Assembly: GCF_029888045.1 (NCBI RefSeq)
Contig: NZ_JARXRN010000021.1
Coordinates: 108,935-172,934 of the forward strand
Length of the DNA: 64,000 nucleotides
Reading direction: 5' to 3'
Source: Luteimonas rhizosphaericola
Lineage (GTDB): Bacteria; Pseudomonadota; Gammaproteobacteria; Xanthomonadales; Xanthomonadaceae
Below are positions 1 through 8,536 of the stretch, piece after piece. Each line of letters begins with the position of its first letter. Within the stretch, counting starts at the first letter, position 1. The notes beneath the pieces are model-generated. The model searched no databases and was not told the origin of the DNA. It worked only from the letters and a program-made list of their open reading frames with translations. The position numbers were made by a program, and so were the translations under genes.

Positions 1-82
1 CCGCACCCGCCCCACATGCACCGGGGCGGCTGCACGAACCGCCTGTCGCGAGCACCACGCGCAACGCGGTCGAGAAGAACCA

Positions 83-715
83 TCGAGGATCGAGGAAGAA
101 ATCCGTCCTCGCCGGAGCGTGGAATTGCGCAGCGAACGCAAGGTAGGTCTGCGCCTGGGCGCAGGCGGGGGGACATCAGCGGAGCAAGGCCAACGGTCGC
201 CGCGAGCCCTCAGGTCGCCGCTCCATCCGGAAGCACCGCCCGAGGATTCATGACGAAGCCCGTCCTCGCGGCGGTCGGTGGGATTGCGCAGCGAACTCAA
301 GGAGGAGGCCTGCGCCAAGGCGCAGGCCGGGGGACATTCGCGGAGCAATCCCGTCGGTCGCCGCGAGCCCCCAGATCGCCGCTCCATCCGGAAGCACCGC
401 CCCGAGGATTCATGACGAAGCCCGTCCTCGCGGCGGCCGGTGGGATTGCGCAGCGAACTCAAGGAGGAGGCCTGCGCTACGGCGCAGGCCGGGGGACATT
501 CGCGGAGCAATCCCGCCGGTTGCCGCGAACCCCCCGATCGCCACTCCATCCGGCGGCACCGACCCGAGAATTCACCACGAAGCCTGTACTTGCGGCGGCC
601 GGTGGGATTGCGCAGCGAACTCAGGGAGGAGGCCTGCGCCAAGGCGCAGGCCGGGGGACATTCGCGGAGCAATCCCGCCGGTCGCCGCGAGCCTTTCAGG
701 TCGCCACGCCATCCC
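83..715 (+). repeat. Tandem array of four ~160-bp structured intergenic repeats
   Basis: Four direct copies, whose ggattgcgcag landmarks start at about 121, 281, 443 and 605, give periods of 160, 162 and 162 bp. Each copy has a ~73-nt core (280-352, 442-514, 604-676; the first, near 120-192, is degenerate) and a repeated ~89-nt spacer. The core is a nested inverted repeat: an outer 8-bp stem GGGATTGC/GCAATCCC encloses an inner stem GGCCTGCGC(C)/(G)GCGCAGGCC with a 2-4 nt loop. The spacer holds a second small inverted repeat (gagga...tcctc). Stop-free frames run through the array, but they only reflect GC content. The array lies just downstream of the aidB-like gene, so it may be transcribed as its 3' end. 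I associate this repeat with Lysobacteraceae intergenic regions. No function is known to me. Confidence 0.85.
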
Positions 716-748
716 GGCCCCGCTGGCACACCCGCACCAGTACGTCAG

Positions 749-2371
749 TCAATCGCCAAGCGCGCGCGCCAGCAGCGTATCGAACGGCGTTTCCGGCGGC
801 AGCGTTCCATACGCGCCGCCACGCCCGCCGAGTCGGCTGCGGCAGAATACCGCCGCCACCGGGCTGCCCGCGCGCAACAGCACCGCCGCCTGCAGCAACT
901 GCGCCATCGCCTCCACCAGTCGCCGTGCACCCGCTTCCGCAGGCGCGGCGGCGAGCATCTCCCGCAATCCCGCAAACGCAGCGTCGAAGTCACCGTCGCG
1001 ACCCGATACCGATTCGAGTTCGGCCAGCAGCGCCGCGCCCGCCTCGGGCTCGCGCGACAGCGCACGCAGCACGTCCAGGCACTGGATGTTGCCGCTGCCT
1101 TCCCAGATCGAATTCAGCGGCGCCTGCCGGTACAGCCGCGGCAGCAGCGACTCCTCCACGTAGCCCGCGCCGCCCAGGCATTCCTGCGCCTCGTTGACGA
1201 ACCCAGGCGCACGCTTGCAGACGTGGAACTTGCCGATCGCGGTCGCGATGCGCGCGAATGCGGCCTCGCGTGGATCCCGCGGCGCCGCGTCCACCGCGCG
1301 CGCCACCCGCATCGACACCGCCAGCGCGGCCTCCGCCTCGACCGCGAGATCGGCCAGCACGTTGCGCATCAGCGGCTGGTCGATCAGCGCCTTGCCGAAC
1401 GCGCGGCGGTGGCGGCAATGATGCAGCGCCTGCGACAGCGCCATGCGCATCAGGCCCGCCGAACCGAGCATGCAGTCCAGCCGGGTGAGCATCACCATCT
1501 CCAGGATGGTGGCGATGCCGCGCCCCTCCGCGCCCACGCGCCACGCGTGCGCCTGGTCGAACTCCACTTCGGACGAGGCATTGCTCCAGTCGCCCAGCTT
1601 GTCCTTGAGCCGCATCAGGCGGAAGCCGTTGCGATCGCCGTCCGGCAGCCGCCGCGGCAGCAGGAAGCAGGTCAGCCCGCCCGGCGCCTGCGCCAGCACC
1701 AGGAAGCCGTCGCTCATGGGCGCGGAGAAGAACCACTTGTGGCCGCGCAGCAGATACCCGTCGCCGCCGGCCAGCGGCGTCGCGATGGTGGCGTTGGCGC
1801 GCACGTCGCTGCCGCCCTGCTTCTCGGTCATGCCCATGCCGAGGGTGACGCCATGCTTCTCCGCCATCGGCAGGTCGCGCGCGTCGTAGCGGCAGGCCGC
1901 CACCTTCCGCACCCATTCGTGCAACGCCGGCTCGCGCGCGAGCACTGGCACCGCGGCATGAGTCATGGTGAGCGGACAGCTGCTGCCCGGCTCGGCCTGG
2001 TAGTGCAGGTAGCTGAGCGCGGCGCGCGCGACATGCGCGCCCGGCACGGGCTCGGCCCAGGACAGGCCCGCGACGCCGTGCGCGATGGCCGCGTCCATGA
2101 TCCGGTGGTAGTGCGGGTGGAACTCGACCGCGTCCAGGCGCTCGCCCGAGGGATCGTGCGTGCGCAGTCGGGGCCGGTCGCGGTGGGCATCGTGCGACAG
2201 CGCCAGCAGTTCGCCGCCGGCCAGGGCGCCGTAGGCAGCGATACGTGCCGCCGCGTGCGACGCGCCCTCGCGCGCCACCGCCTCGCGCAGCACGGCGTCG
2301 CCCTGCCACAGGTCGTGCGCGCCGAACGGGGGCGGCTGGTTGTCGACGAGATGGGTGGCGAATCCGGTCAT
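749..2371 (-). CDS. aidB: AidB-like acyl-CoA dehydrogenase
   Basis: A 540-aa FAD enzyme of the acyl-CoA dehydrogenase superfamily that matches E. coli AidB (541 aa) along its whole length. Visible landmarks are MTEKQGGSD (residues 181-189) in the middle beta domain, SNASSEVEF (263-271), and SIWEGSGN, where Glu424 sits at the place of the AidB catalytic Glu. AidB has isovaleryl-CoA dehydrogenase activity in vitro, binds DNA through its C-terminal part and belongs to the Ada alkylation response in E. coli; its true substrate is debated. The ATG at 2371 overlaps the stop of the monooxygenase gene upstream as ATGA, so the two are probably translated together. The repeat array begins right behind its stop. 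I saw no Ada-box. Confidence 0.9.
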   Translation of the reverse strand: MTGFATHLVDNQPPPFGAHDLWQGDAVLREAVAREGASHAAARIAAYGALAGGELLALSHDAHRDRPRLRTHDPSGERLDAVEFHPHYHRIMDAAIAHGVAGLSWAEPVPGAHVARAALSYLHYQAEPGSSCPLTMTHAAVPVLAREPALHEWVRKVAACRYDARDLPMAEKHGVTLGMGMTEKQGGSDVRANATIATPLAGGDGYLLRGHKWFFSAPMSDGFLVLAQAPGGLTCFLLPRRLPDGDRNGFRLMRLKDKLGDWSNASSEVEFDQAHAWRVGAEGRGIATILEMVMLTRLDCMLGSAGLMRMALSQALHHCRHRRAFGKALIDQPLMRNVLADLAVEAEAALAVSMRVARAVDAAPRDPREAAFARIATAIGKFHVCKRAPGFVNEAQECLGGAGYVEESLLPRLYRQAPLNSIWEGSGNIQCLDVLRALSREPEAGAALLAELESVSGRDGDFDAAFAGLREMLAAAPAEAGARRLVEAMAQLLQAAVLLRAGSPVAAVFCRSRLGGRGGAYGTLPPETPFDTLLARALGD

Positions 2372-3624
2372 GGCGCGCTCCTGGGTTCGGCACGGCGCCG
2401 CAGGCCATCGGCCAGCGCGTCGACGAAGGCGTCCTCGAGCGCGATCCGTCCGAACAGGCCCTGCTGGGTGCCGCTCAGCACCCGCAGCATATGCGTTCTG
2501 CCCGGCGGCAGCCGGCCCGCGGGCAGCAGGGCCAGGTCGCGCAGGCGGGCGACGAGGTCGCGCTCGGACTGGAACATCGGCGTCAGCCAGCGGCTCCACT
2601 GCTGGTAGATCGCGACGTGGCGGCGCCGCTCGCGCTGGAACCGCTCCAGCGCGGGCGCGATCGCATCGCCTGTGCGCAGCGCCTCGCACAGCGCCCACGC
2701 ATCCATCAGGGCCATGTTCACGCCTTGTCCGAGCTGCGGACTCATCGCGTGCGCGGCGTCGCCGACGAGCACCGCGTGCCCGCGATGCCAGTGCGTCACC
2801 ACGCTGTCGCGATAGCGCGCCCGCGCGAGCTGCGCCGGTTCGGTCACGTCCGCAAGCAGCGGCCCGAGCTCCGGCCACAGCGACAGCACCTCGCGTTTCC
2901 ACGCCGGCAGGCCCGCGTCGTGCCAGGCGTCGAAGCCCGCGGTCGGCAGGCTCCAGAAGAAGCTCAGCCGCGCAGTGTCGTCGCCCGGGCGGGTGCCCAC
3001 CGGCAACAGCCCGATCATCTTGCGGGCCGACACGTACCGCTGCCTCAGCTCGCCCAGGTGCGGCCACGCGCCCGCGGCCAGCAGGCACCACAGCGCGCCC
3101 CACGGGTACGGCTGGTCGAGCCGCACGCGACCGACCTGGCCGCGCAGCAGCGACGCCGCACCGTCCGCCACCACCACCAGGTCGAAGCCGCCGTGGCGCG
3201 TTCCCTCCGCGTCGACCAGCGTGCGCCCGTCGTCTTCCAGGCCGACGACGCTGGTGCCGGCACGCACGTCGGCGTGTCCGTCGTAGGCCGAGGCGAGGAT
3301 GGAGAACAGCGCCCCGCGCTGCAGGCCGATGCCCGACAGGCGCCGGTCCAGCCCCGCGTAGCGCATGTCCATCACCGCGCGGCCGCAGGGCGTGTCGCCG
3401 AACAGCCGGCCGACCGGCGCACCGTGCCGCATCACGGCCTCGAGCAGGCCCATGCGCCACAGCACCTGCAGGCCGCTCGGCTGAAGCAGGAAGCCGGCCC
3501 CGATCGGGCCCGGCCGCGGTACGCGTTCGAACACCTCCACCGCATGTCCGTCGCGCGCGAGCAGCACCGCCGCGCACTGCCCGGCGCTGCCGTAGCCGAC
3601 GATGGCGACGCGCCTGCGCCTCAT
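2368..3624 (-). CDS. FAD-dependent monooxygenase (PHBH/UbiH-type fold)
   Basis: A 418-aa flavoprotein monooxygenase of the FAD_binding_3 type. It shows the N-terminal Rossmann motif VAIVGYGSAG (residues 6-15), a DG motif (VADGAAS) in the middle, and the second FAD-binding GD motif VLVGDAAHAMSP followed by GQGVNMALMDA. These enzymes use NAD(P)H and oxygen to hydroxylate aromatic or related substrates; the substrate cannot be read from the sequence. It is not an obvious UbiH/UbiI/UbiM. Its stop overlaps the start of the AidB-like gene by ATGA, which points to a two-gene unit. It lies just behind the terminator of the cold-shock gene, so it either has its own promoter in a very short space or depends on read-through. 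Confidence 0.85.
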   Translation of the reverse strand: MRRRRVAIVGYGSAGQCAAVLLARDGHAVEVFERVPRPGPIGAGFLLQPSGLQVLWRMGLLEAVMRHGAPVGRLFGDTPCGRAVMDMRYAGLDRRLSGIGLQRGALFSILASAYDGHADVRAGTSVVGLEDDGRTLVDAEGTRHGGFDLVVVADGAASLLRGQVGRVRLDQPYPWGALWCLLAAGAWPHLGELRQRYVSARKMIGLLPVGTRPGDDTARLSFFWSLPTAGFDAWHDAGLPAWKREVLSLWPELGPLLADVTEPAQLARARYRDSVVTHWHRGHAVLVGDAAHAMSPQLGQGVNMALMDAWALCEALRTGDAIAPALERFQRERRRHVAIYQQWSRWLTPMFQSERDLVARLRDLALLPAGRLPPGRTHMLRVLSGTQQGLFGRIALEDAFVDALADGLRRRAEPRSAP

Positions 3625-3643
3625 GCCGGCCGGCGCCGCACAG

Positions 3644-3667
3644 AAAAAAGCCCCGCCAGGGCGGGGC
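3644..3667 (-). terminator. Rho-independent terminator of the cold-shock gene
   Basis: Read on the minus strand, a GC-rich hairpin GCCCCGCC/GGCGGGGC (3650-3667) is followed directly by six T (3644-3649). It lies 24 bp behind the cold-shock stop codon and only 20 bp ahead of the monooxygenase start. Confidence 0.85.
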
Positions 3668-3690
3668 CGGAAAATCTCGCCGTCGTCATC

Positions 3691-3897
3691 TCAGACGACC
3701 GGCTGCACCCCTGCCGCCTGCGCACCCTTGGGACCCTGGGTGACTTCGTACTGGACACGCTGGCCTTCCTGCAGGCTGCGGAAGCCCTTGGCGTCGATGG
3801 CCGAGTAATGGACGAACACATCGGCGCTGCCGTCTTCCGGCGCGATGAACCCGAACCCCTTGGCGTCGTTGAACCACTTCACTGTGCCGTATTGCAT
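3691..3897 (-). CDS. Cold-shock domain protein (CspA family)
   Basis: A 68-aa single cold-shock domain, the normal length for the family. RNP1 (KGFGFI, residues 13-18) and RNP2 (VFVHYSAI, 27-34) are intact, so it should bind single-stranded RNA or DNA and act as an RNA chaperone in the cytoplasm. The start [10 protein letters not shown] is typical. A good sigma-70-like promoter at 3967-3995 predicts a leader of roughly 60 nt, and a strong terminator follows, so this is a monocistronic gene. Csp leaders often carry cold regulation; whether this one does cannot be told from sequence. Confidence 0.95.
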   Translation of the reverse strand: MQYGTVKWFNDAKGFGFIAPEDGSADVFVHYSAIDAKGFRSLQEGQRVQYEVTQGPKGAQAAGVQPVV

Positions 3898-3966
3898 GAC
3901 TCGTCGAACCTCGTGATGGCTGGTGGCGCCCGGGTGGCCGTGCAAGGCGCCAGGCCGGACAGGCCG

Positions 3967-3995
3967 AGTATGCAAAGCCGGCCGGACCGTTGCAA
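3967..3995 (-). promoter_or_regulatory. Sigma-70-like promoter of the cold-shock gene
   Basis: On the minus strand TTGCAA (3990-3995) and CATACT (3967-3972) are separated by 17 bp. The predicted start near 3960 leaves a ~63-nt leader before the cold-shock ATG. The -35 box abuts the stop codon of the phosphorylase gene. Confidence 0.6.
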
Positions 3996-4754
3996 TCACC
4001 CGTCCAGCAGCGCCGACACCAGCGCCGGGATCCCCGCCGACGCCGCGGCGACGTTGGCCAGCACGTCCTCGAGCGTGATCTGCTCGTCCGGATCGGGTCC
4101 GGCGCCGGCGGCCCAGTTGGCGACGATCGCCAGGCAGGCGTACTCCAGCCCGAGCTCGCGCGCGAGCCCGGCCTCCGGCATGCCGGTCATGCCGACCAGG
4201 TCGCAGCCGTCGCGGCGCATGCGCGCGATCTCGGCCTTCGTCTCCAGGCGCGGCCCCTGGGTCGCGCCGTAGACGCCGCCGTCGACCAGGTCGATGCCGC
4301 GCTTCGCCGCAGCCTCCAGCAGCTGCCTGCGCAGCGCCGGGGTGTACGGATCGCCGAAGTCCACGTGCAGCACCTCGGTGCCCGGTTCCTCGCACAGGGT
4401 GGAAATGCGGCCCCAGGTGTAGTCGATCAGCTGGTCCGGGCACGCGAGCACCCGCGGACCGAAGCGGGCGCCGATGCCGCCGACGGTATTGAGCGCCAGC
4501 ACCCGGGTCGCGCCCAGCGCCTGCAGCGCGGCGAGGTTGGCGCGGTAGTTCACCTTGTGCGGCGGTACCGAGTGGCCCTCGCCATGGCGCGCTAGGAAGG
4601 CCACGCGCCGGCCGTCGAGCGTGCCGACGCGCACCGGCCCGGACGGCGCGCCATAGCGCGTGTCCGGCTGGTGGGACTGCACGTCCCGCAGTTCGGCGAG
4701 CGCGTACAGGCCGGTGCCGCCGATCACGGCGAGGTCGATGGAATCGGAAGTCAT
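3996..4754 (-). CDS. S-methyl-5'-thioinosine phosphorylase (MTAP/PNP family)
   Basis: A 252-aa enzyme of the purine nucleoside/MTA phosphorylase family. Family signs are VIGGTGLY near the N-terminus, [21 protein letters not shown] (phosphate and substrate region), and [15 protein letters not shown] near the C-terminus. In Pseudomonas the related enzyme cleaves methylthioinosine, made by deamination of the polyamine by-product MTA, to hypoxanthine and methylthioribose-1-phosphate. The next gene upstream encodes a hypoxanthine phosphoribosyltransferase, which would recapture that hypoxanthine; this supports methylthioinosine as substrate over MTA, but that is inference. The chosen start ([13 protein letters not shown]) gives the normal length; a 12-aa longer form is possible. 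Confidence 0.85.
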   Translation of the reverse strand: MTSDSIDLAVIGGTGLYALAELRDVQSHQPDTRYGAPSGPVRVGTLDGRRVAFLARHGEGHSVPPHKVNYRANLAALQALGATRVLALNTVGGIGARFGPRVLACPDQLIDYTWGRISTLCEEPGTEVLHVDFGDPYTPALRRQLLEAAAKRGIDLVDGGVYGATQGPRLETKAEIARMRRDGCDLVGMTGMPEAGLARELGLEYACLAIVANWAAGAGPDPDEQITLEDVLANVAAASAGIPALVSALLDG

Positions 4755-4820
4755 GCGGATCGCGGTCGACGGGACGTGGCCGCCAAGCATAGCGCCGCAC
4801 GCGCCAGGGCCGCGCGGACG

Positions 4821-5381
4821 CTACTCGCCCAGCGCGTAGATGCCCGGCAGGTTGCGGCCCTGTTCGTGGAAATCCATGCCGTAGCCGAACACGTAGCGGT
4901 CGGGCACCGACACGCCGACATAGTCGGCGCAGATGCCCTCGACGCAGCGGTCGTGGTCCTTGGTCGCCAGCACCGCCACCCGCACGTCGATCGCGCCCTG
5001 GTCCTCGCACCAGTACTTCACGGCCTTGAGCGTGTGGCCCTCGTCGAGGATGTCGTCGGCCAGCAGTACCCGGCGGCCGCGCATCGGCGTGGCCGGGCGA
5101 TGCAGCCACGCCAGGCCGGAGCCGGTGGTGTTGCCGCGGTAGCGGGTGGCGTGCAGGTAGTCGAACTCGAGATCGATGCCCCGCTCGCCCAGGGCGAACG
5201 CCAGCTGCGCCGCGAACGGCAGCCCGCCGTGCAGCACGGTGATGAACAGCGGCGGCCGCTCGTCGCCGGCGTAGTCGTCGCGGATCGCGTCGGCCATCTC
5301 CTCGATCGCATCCTCCAGCGTGTCGCGATCGTGGATCAGCTCGGCGCTGTCGAGCACGTCGGCCAGGCGGGGGGTGGTCAT
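4821..5381 (-). CDS. hpt: Hypoxanthine(-guanine) phosphoribosyltransferase
   Basis: A 186-aa type I phosphoribosyltransferase. The PRPP-binding signature [13 protein letters not shown] and the upstream loop [11 protein letters not shown] are intact, and the hood contains [17 protein letters not shown], typical of 6-oxopurine PRTases. It makes IMP or GMP from free purines and PRPP in the cytosol. Its ATG overlaps the stop of nagZ as ATGA, and the methylthioinosine phosphorylase gene follows after 66 bp. The hpt-phosphorylase pair forms a plausible route from MTA-derived hypoxanthine back to IMP. Confidence 0.88.
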   Translation of the reverse strand: MTTPRLADVLDSAELIHDRDTLEDAIEEMADAIRDDYAGDERPPLFITVLHGGLPFAAQLAFALGERGIDLEFDYLHATRYRGNTTGSGLAWLHRPATPMRGRRVLLADDILDEGHTLKAVKYWCEDQGAIDVRVAVLATKDHDRCVEGICADYVGVSVPDRYVFGYGMDFHEQGRNLPGIYALGE

Positions 5382-6385
5382 GCCGTCTGCCCCAGGCGCG
5401 CGGCCAGCCGGTCGCGGGTGCCTTCGTAGCGCGCGTCGGCCAGCAGCCCGTCCCAGCCGAGCCCGCCGCGACCGAGCAGCCCGACCAGGGCCATGGTGTT
5501 GAGCTTGCGGTGCTCTACCGCGGCCAGCGATTCCTCGACCAGTTCCGGATGGCAGACCAGCACCACGTCGCAGCCGGCGTCCAGGTGGGCGTCGACGCGC
5601 GCCTTGATGCCGCCTGCCGAGAACGCGGCGGCCATGCCGATGTCGTCGGAGAACACCACGCCGCGGAAGCCCAGTTCTCCGCGCAGGATGGTATTGATCC
5701 AGAACGGCGAATAGCCGGCCGGCTCGGGCGCGACCTGCGGATACACCACGTGCGCCAGCATCACCGCGTCGGCACCGGCTTCGATGCCGGCCACGAACGG
5801 CACCAGGTCGTGGGCGCGGATCGCCTCGAGCGGGCGGTCGTCGACCGCATTGTCGACATGCGTGTCCTCGCGCACCGTGCCGTGGCCGGGGAAGTGCTTG
5901 AGCGTGGCGGCCATGCCCACCGCGTGCATGCCGCGCACATAGGCGCGAGTGAAGTCGGCCACCACCTGGGGATCGTCCGAGAACGCGCGGTCGCCGATGG
6001 CGAGGTTGCCGTGGCCGACATCGACCACGGGCGCGAAACTCAGGTCCACGCCGGTGGCGCGGATCTCGCTGGCCATCAGCCAGGCGTGTGACTGGGCCAG
6101 TTCGAGCGCGGCCTCGCGGTCCTGCGCGTACAGCCGGCCGAACCCGTCCAGCGAGGGCAGCTCGGTGAAGCCGTCCTGGAAACGCTGCACCCGGCCGCCC
6201 TCCTGGTCCACGCAGATCAGCACCGGTCGCGGCGCGGCGGCACGGATCGCGGCGCACAGGTCCATCACCTGCGCGCGCGAAGCGAAGTTGCGCTTGAACA
6301 GGATCACGCCGGCGCAGGCGTCGTTCTGCAGCCACTCGCGCTCCTGCGCGGCAAGTTGTGTTCCGGCGATGCCGATCACCAACAT
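5378..6385 (-). CDS. nagZ: Beta-N-acetylhexosaminidase NagZ
   Basis: A 335-aa cytosolic GH3 enzyme, the usual length for proteobacterial NagZ. It shows the substrate-binding signature [26 protein letters not shown] near residue 60, and the late DDIGMAAA segment, where GH3 NagZ carries its nucleophile Asp. NagZ removes GlcNAc from GlcNAc-anhydroMurNAc peptides during cell-wall recycling and so influences AmpC-type beta-lactamase induction. A GGAG ribosome-binding site sits ahead of the ATG. It is the first gene of an operon with hpt, to which it is coupled by ATGA. Confidence 0.95.
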   Translation of the reverse strand: MLVIGIAGTQLAAQEREWLQNDACAGVILFKRNFASRAQVMDLCAAIRAAAPRPVLICVDQEGGRVQRFQDGFTELPSLDGFGRLYAQDREAALELAQSHAWLMASEIRATGVDLSFAPVVDVGHGNLAIGDRAFSDDPQVVADFTRAYVRGMHAVGMAATLKHFPGHGTVREDTHVDNAVDDRPLEAIRAHDLVPFVAGIEAGADAVMLAHVVYPQVAPEPAGYSPFWINTILRGELGFRGVVFSDDIGMAAAFSAGGIKARVDAHLDAGCDVVLVCHPELVEESLAAVEHRKLNTMALVGLLGRGGLGWDGLLADARYEGTRDRLAARLGQTA

Positions 6386-6417
6386 CCGGGGGCTCCTGTA
6401 CGCGCGGATGCGCGGCG

Positions 6418-6431
6418 GTCATTGTCGCAGA
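6418..6431 (-). promoter_or_regulatory. Candidate extended -10 element upstream of nagZ
   Basis: On the minus strand the string TGCGACAAT (an extended -10 TGn followed by GACAAT) lies about 36-44 bp ahead of the nagZ ATG. The 12-mer TCTGCGACAATG here is identical to one upstream of rlmD (8565-8576), at almost the same distance from the start. There is no convincing -35 box. Confidence 0.35.
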
Positions 6432-6577
6432 AGGGGCGGCGCGGGGGGCGCGATGGCCGTTGGGCCGTGTCGCGGGCCGCGCGGCCGTTCACGAATGTCG
6501 ACCCGTGCGCATCCGGCCCCGGATCGGCTGCGGCCGTCACGGCCCGCGATGACGCCGCGCCACGCCCACCGCCGCGC

Positions 6578-7081
6578 TCAACCGCGCTCTTCCTGGCGCC
6601 ACGCGGCGAACGGATGCGAGGCCAGCGCCAGGTTGTAGTAGCGCACGTCGTCGGTCACCTCGCGACCCGCCCACGGCGGCAGCGCGAACGATTCGTCGAC
6701 ATGGTCGAGCTCGATCTCCGCGACCACCAGCCCGGCGTTGTCGCCCAGGAACTCGTCCACCTCCCACAGCTTGCCGGCGTGGTGCACCAGGTGGCGGCGC
6801 TTGTCGATCACCCCGCCCACGCACAGCGCGAGCAGTGCGCGCGCATCCTCCACCGGGATCGGATAGTCGAACTCCTGCCGGCTGGCGCCGCGTTCGCGCG
6901 ACTTCAGGTTGAGGAACGCGCGATCGCCCTGGATGCGCACGCGGACCGAGGCCTTCTGCCCGCCCGCATCCAGCGCGGCCAGGTCATTGAGGTATCCCTG
7001 CGCCATCGGCACCACCGCGTGCGCGGCCTCGCGCCAGGCGGTACCGGTCACCAGGAACTTGCGTTCGATCTCGATGGCCAT
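6578..7081 (-). CDS. CYTH domain protein (class IV adenylate cyclase / triphosphatase fold)
   Basis: A 167-aa protein beginning MAIEIERKFLV, which carries the diagnostic ExExK metal/triphosphate motif of the CYTH (triphosphate tunnel metalloenzyme) superfamily. Further conserved charged strands are VRVRIQGDRAFLNLKS, QEFDYPIP and AEIELDHVDESF. A single CYTH domain without a CHAD domain fits a small inorganic triphosphatase or nucleotide triphosphatase; true cAMP synthesis is possible for this fold but cannot be inferred here. It stands alone, on the same strand as rlmD upstream (123-bp gap) and nagZ downstream (192-bp gap). Confidence 0.85.
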   Translation of the reverse strand: MAIEIERKFLVTGTAWREAAHAVVPMAQGYLNDLAALDAGGQKASVRVRIQGDRAFLNLKSRERGASRQEFDYPIPVEDARALLALCVGGVIDKRRHLVHHAGKLWEVDEFLGDNAGLVVAEIELDHVDESFALPPWAGREVTDDVRYYNLALASHPFAAWRQEERG

Positions 7082-7204
7082 CGCGGCAGGCTCGTCCGGC
7101 AGGAATGCGGATGGTAGCCGGAGGACGCGCCCGCGCGTTCGGCGAGGGTCGCCGCAGGCGCCGTGCGGATGCGCGTTGGCCGCGCGATCGCGCGCGTCCC
7201 TGCG

Positions 7205-8536
7205 CTACGCGCGCTCGAACAGCGCGATGCTCTCCACGTGCGCGGTCTGGGGGAACATGTCCATCACCCCCGCACTCGCCAGCCGCCATCCGCGCTCGTT
7301 GACCAGATAGCCCGCGTCGCGCGCCAGCGAGGCCGGATGGCAGCTGACGTAGACGATGCGGCCGAACACATCCAGCGGCAGCTGGCGCAACACGTCGATC
7401 GCGCCCGAGCGCGGCGGGTCGAGTAGCAGCTTGTCGAAGCCCTGCCGCATCCACGCCGTGCCGCGCTGGTCCTGGGTCAGGTCGGCGGCATGGAAGGTCG
7501 CGTTGGCCAGGTCGTTGCGCGCGGCGTTCTCCTTCGCCCGCGCCACCAGACCCGCATCGCCCTCCACCCCGACCACCGCGGCCACGCGGCGCGCCATCGG
7601 CAGGGTGAAGTTGCCCAGGCCGCAGAACAGGTCGAGCACGCGGTCGGCGGGCTGCAGATCGAGCAGCTCGAACGCGCGCGCGATCATCAGCGCGTTGATG
7701 GGCCCGTTGACCTGGATGAAATCGAGCGGCCGGAACGCCAGCGACACGTCCCACTCCGCGAGTCGGAACGACAGCGACGGGGCCTCCGGCCACAGCGGCC
7801 GCACCGTATCCACGCCACCCGGCTGCAGGTACATCGCCACCCGGTGCCGCTCTCCGAACGCGCGCAGCGCCGCCAGATCGCCCTCGCCCAGGGGCTGCAG
7901 GTGGCGGAAGACCAGCGCGAGCCCGTCGAACGTCCCGGTCGCGTCGCCGACGATGAACTCGATCTGCGGAATCGCGCGCCGCGCCTCCATCCCGTCCACG
8001 AGCTGCGACAGGGCCGGGATCAGCGTGCCGACCTGCGGCACCACGGTATGGCATTCGTGCAGCTCGGCGACGAAGCGCGGGTCGCGCTCGCGGAAGCCGA
8101 CCAGGGTGCGGTCCTTCTTCTCCACCCGCCTCACCGAGAAGCGGCCTTTGCGCCGGTAGTACCAGGCCCCGCCGGTCAGCGGCGGCAGCACCGCTCCGGG
8201 CGAAACGTGGCCGATACGCTCGAAGTTTTCCAGCAGCACGCGCTGCTTGGCGAGGATCTGCACCGATTCGTCGAGATGCTGCAGCGCGCAGCCGCCGCAG
8301 GTCCCGAAGTGCGGGCAGCGCGGCGTCACCCGGTCCGGGGATGCGCGCAGCACGTCCAGCGCGACGGCCTCGTCGAAGTGGCGCGAGCGCGCAGTCTGCC
8401 GCGCGGTCACGCGTTCGCCCGGCAGCGCGCCGGCGACGAACACGGCCTTGCCGCCATCGCGGCGCGCGACGCCGCGGCCGTCGTGGCTCAGGTCGAGGAT
8501 GTCGAGTTCGAACGGGGTCTGGTCGATCCGGGCCAC
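7205..8536 (-). CDS. rlmD: 23S rRNA (uracil-1939-C5)-methyltransferase RlmD
   Basis: A 443-aa SAM-dependent RNA methyltransferase. It has an N-terminal TRAM domain (about residues 1-60), an iron-sulfur cluster motif (CPHFGTCGGC, Cys74, Cys80 and Cys83, with the fourth Cys in LHECHT), the SAM site VLDLFCGLGNFTLP and the catalytic nucleophile region VSCHPASLARD. RlmD makes m5U1939 in 23S rRNA. The length agrees with E. coli RlmD (433 aa). It has no close co-directional partner; a shared candidate -10 element lies about 30 bp ahead of the ATG. Confidence 0.95.
   Translation of the reverse strand: MARIDQTPFELDILDLSHDGRGVARRDGGKAVFVAGALPGERVTARQTARSRHFDEAVALDVLRASPDRVTPRCPHFGTCGGCALQHLDESVQILAKQRVLLENFERIGHVSPGAVLPPLTGGAWYYRRKGRFSVRRVEKKDRTLVGFRERDPRFVAELHECHTVVPQVGTLIPALSQLVDGMEARRAIPQIEFIVGDATGTFDGLALVFRHLQPLGEGDLAALRAFGERHRVAMYLQPGGVDTVRPLWPEAPSLSFRLAEWDVSLAFRPLDFIQVNGPINALMIARAFELLDLQPADRVLDLFCGLGNFTLPMARRVAAVVGVEGDAGLVARAKENAARNDLANATFHAADLTQDQRGTAWMRQGFDKLLLDPPRSGAIDVLRQLPLDVFGRIVYVSCHPASLARDAGYLVNERGWRLASAGVMDMFPQTAHVESIALFERA

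Noticed and set aside
83-715. CRISPR array
   Set aside because: The units are ~160 bp with conserved spacers and nested inverted repeats; CRISPR spacers are short and unique, and no cas gene is near.
16-1197. Long open frames through the repeat array, giving repeated peptides
   Set aside because: They exist in more than one frame, follow the period of the structured repeat and run on into the reverse of the aidB-like gene; this is GC-driven openness, not a protein.
2245-4272. Very long plus-strand open frame opposite the monooxygenase, cold-shock and phosphorylase genes
   Set aside because: It is the antisense of recognisable genes; Arg/Ala/Pro-rich composition typical of shadow frames.
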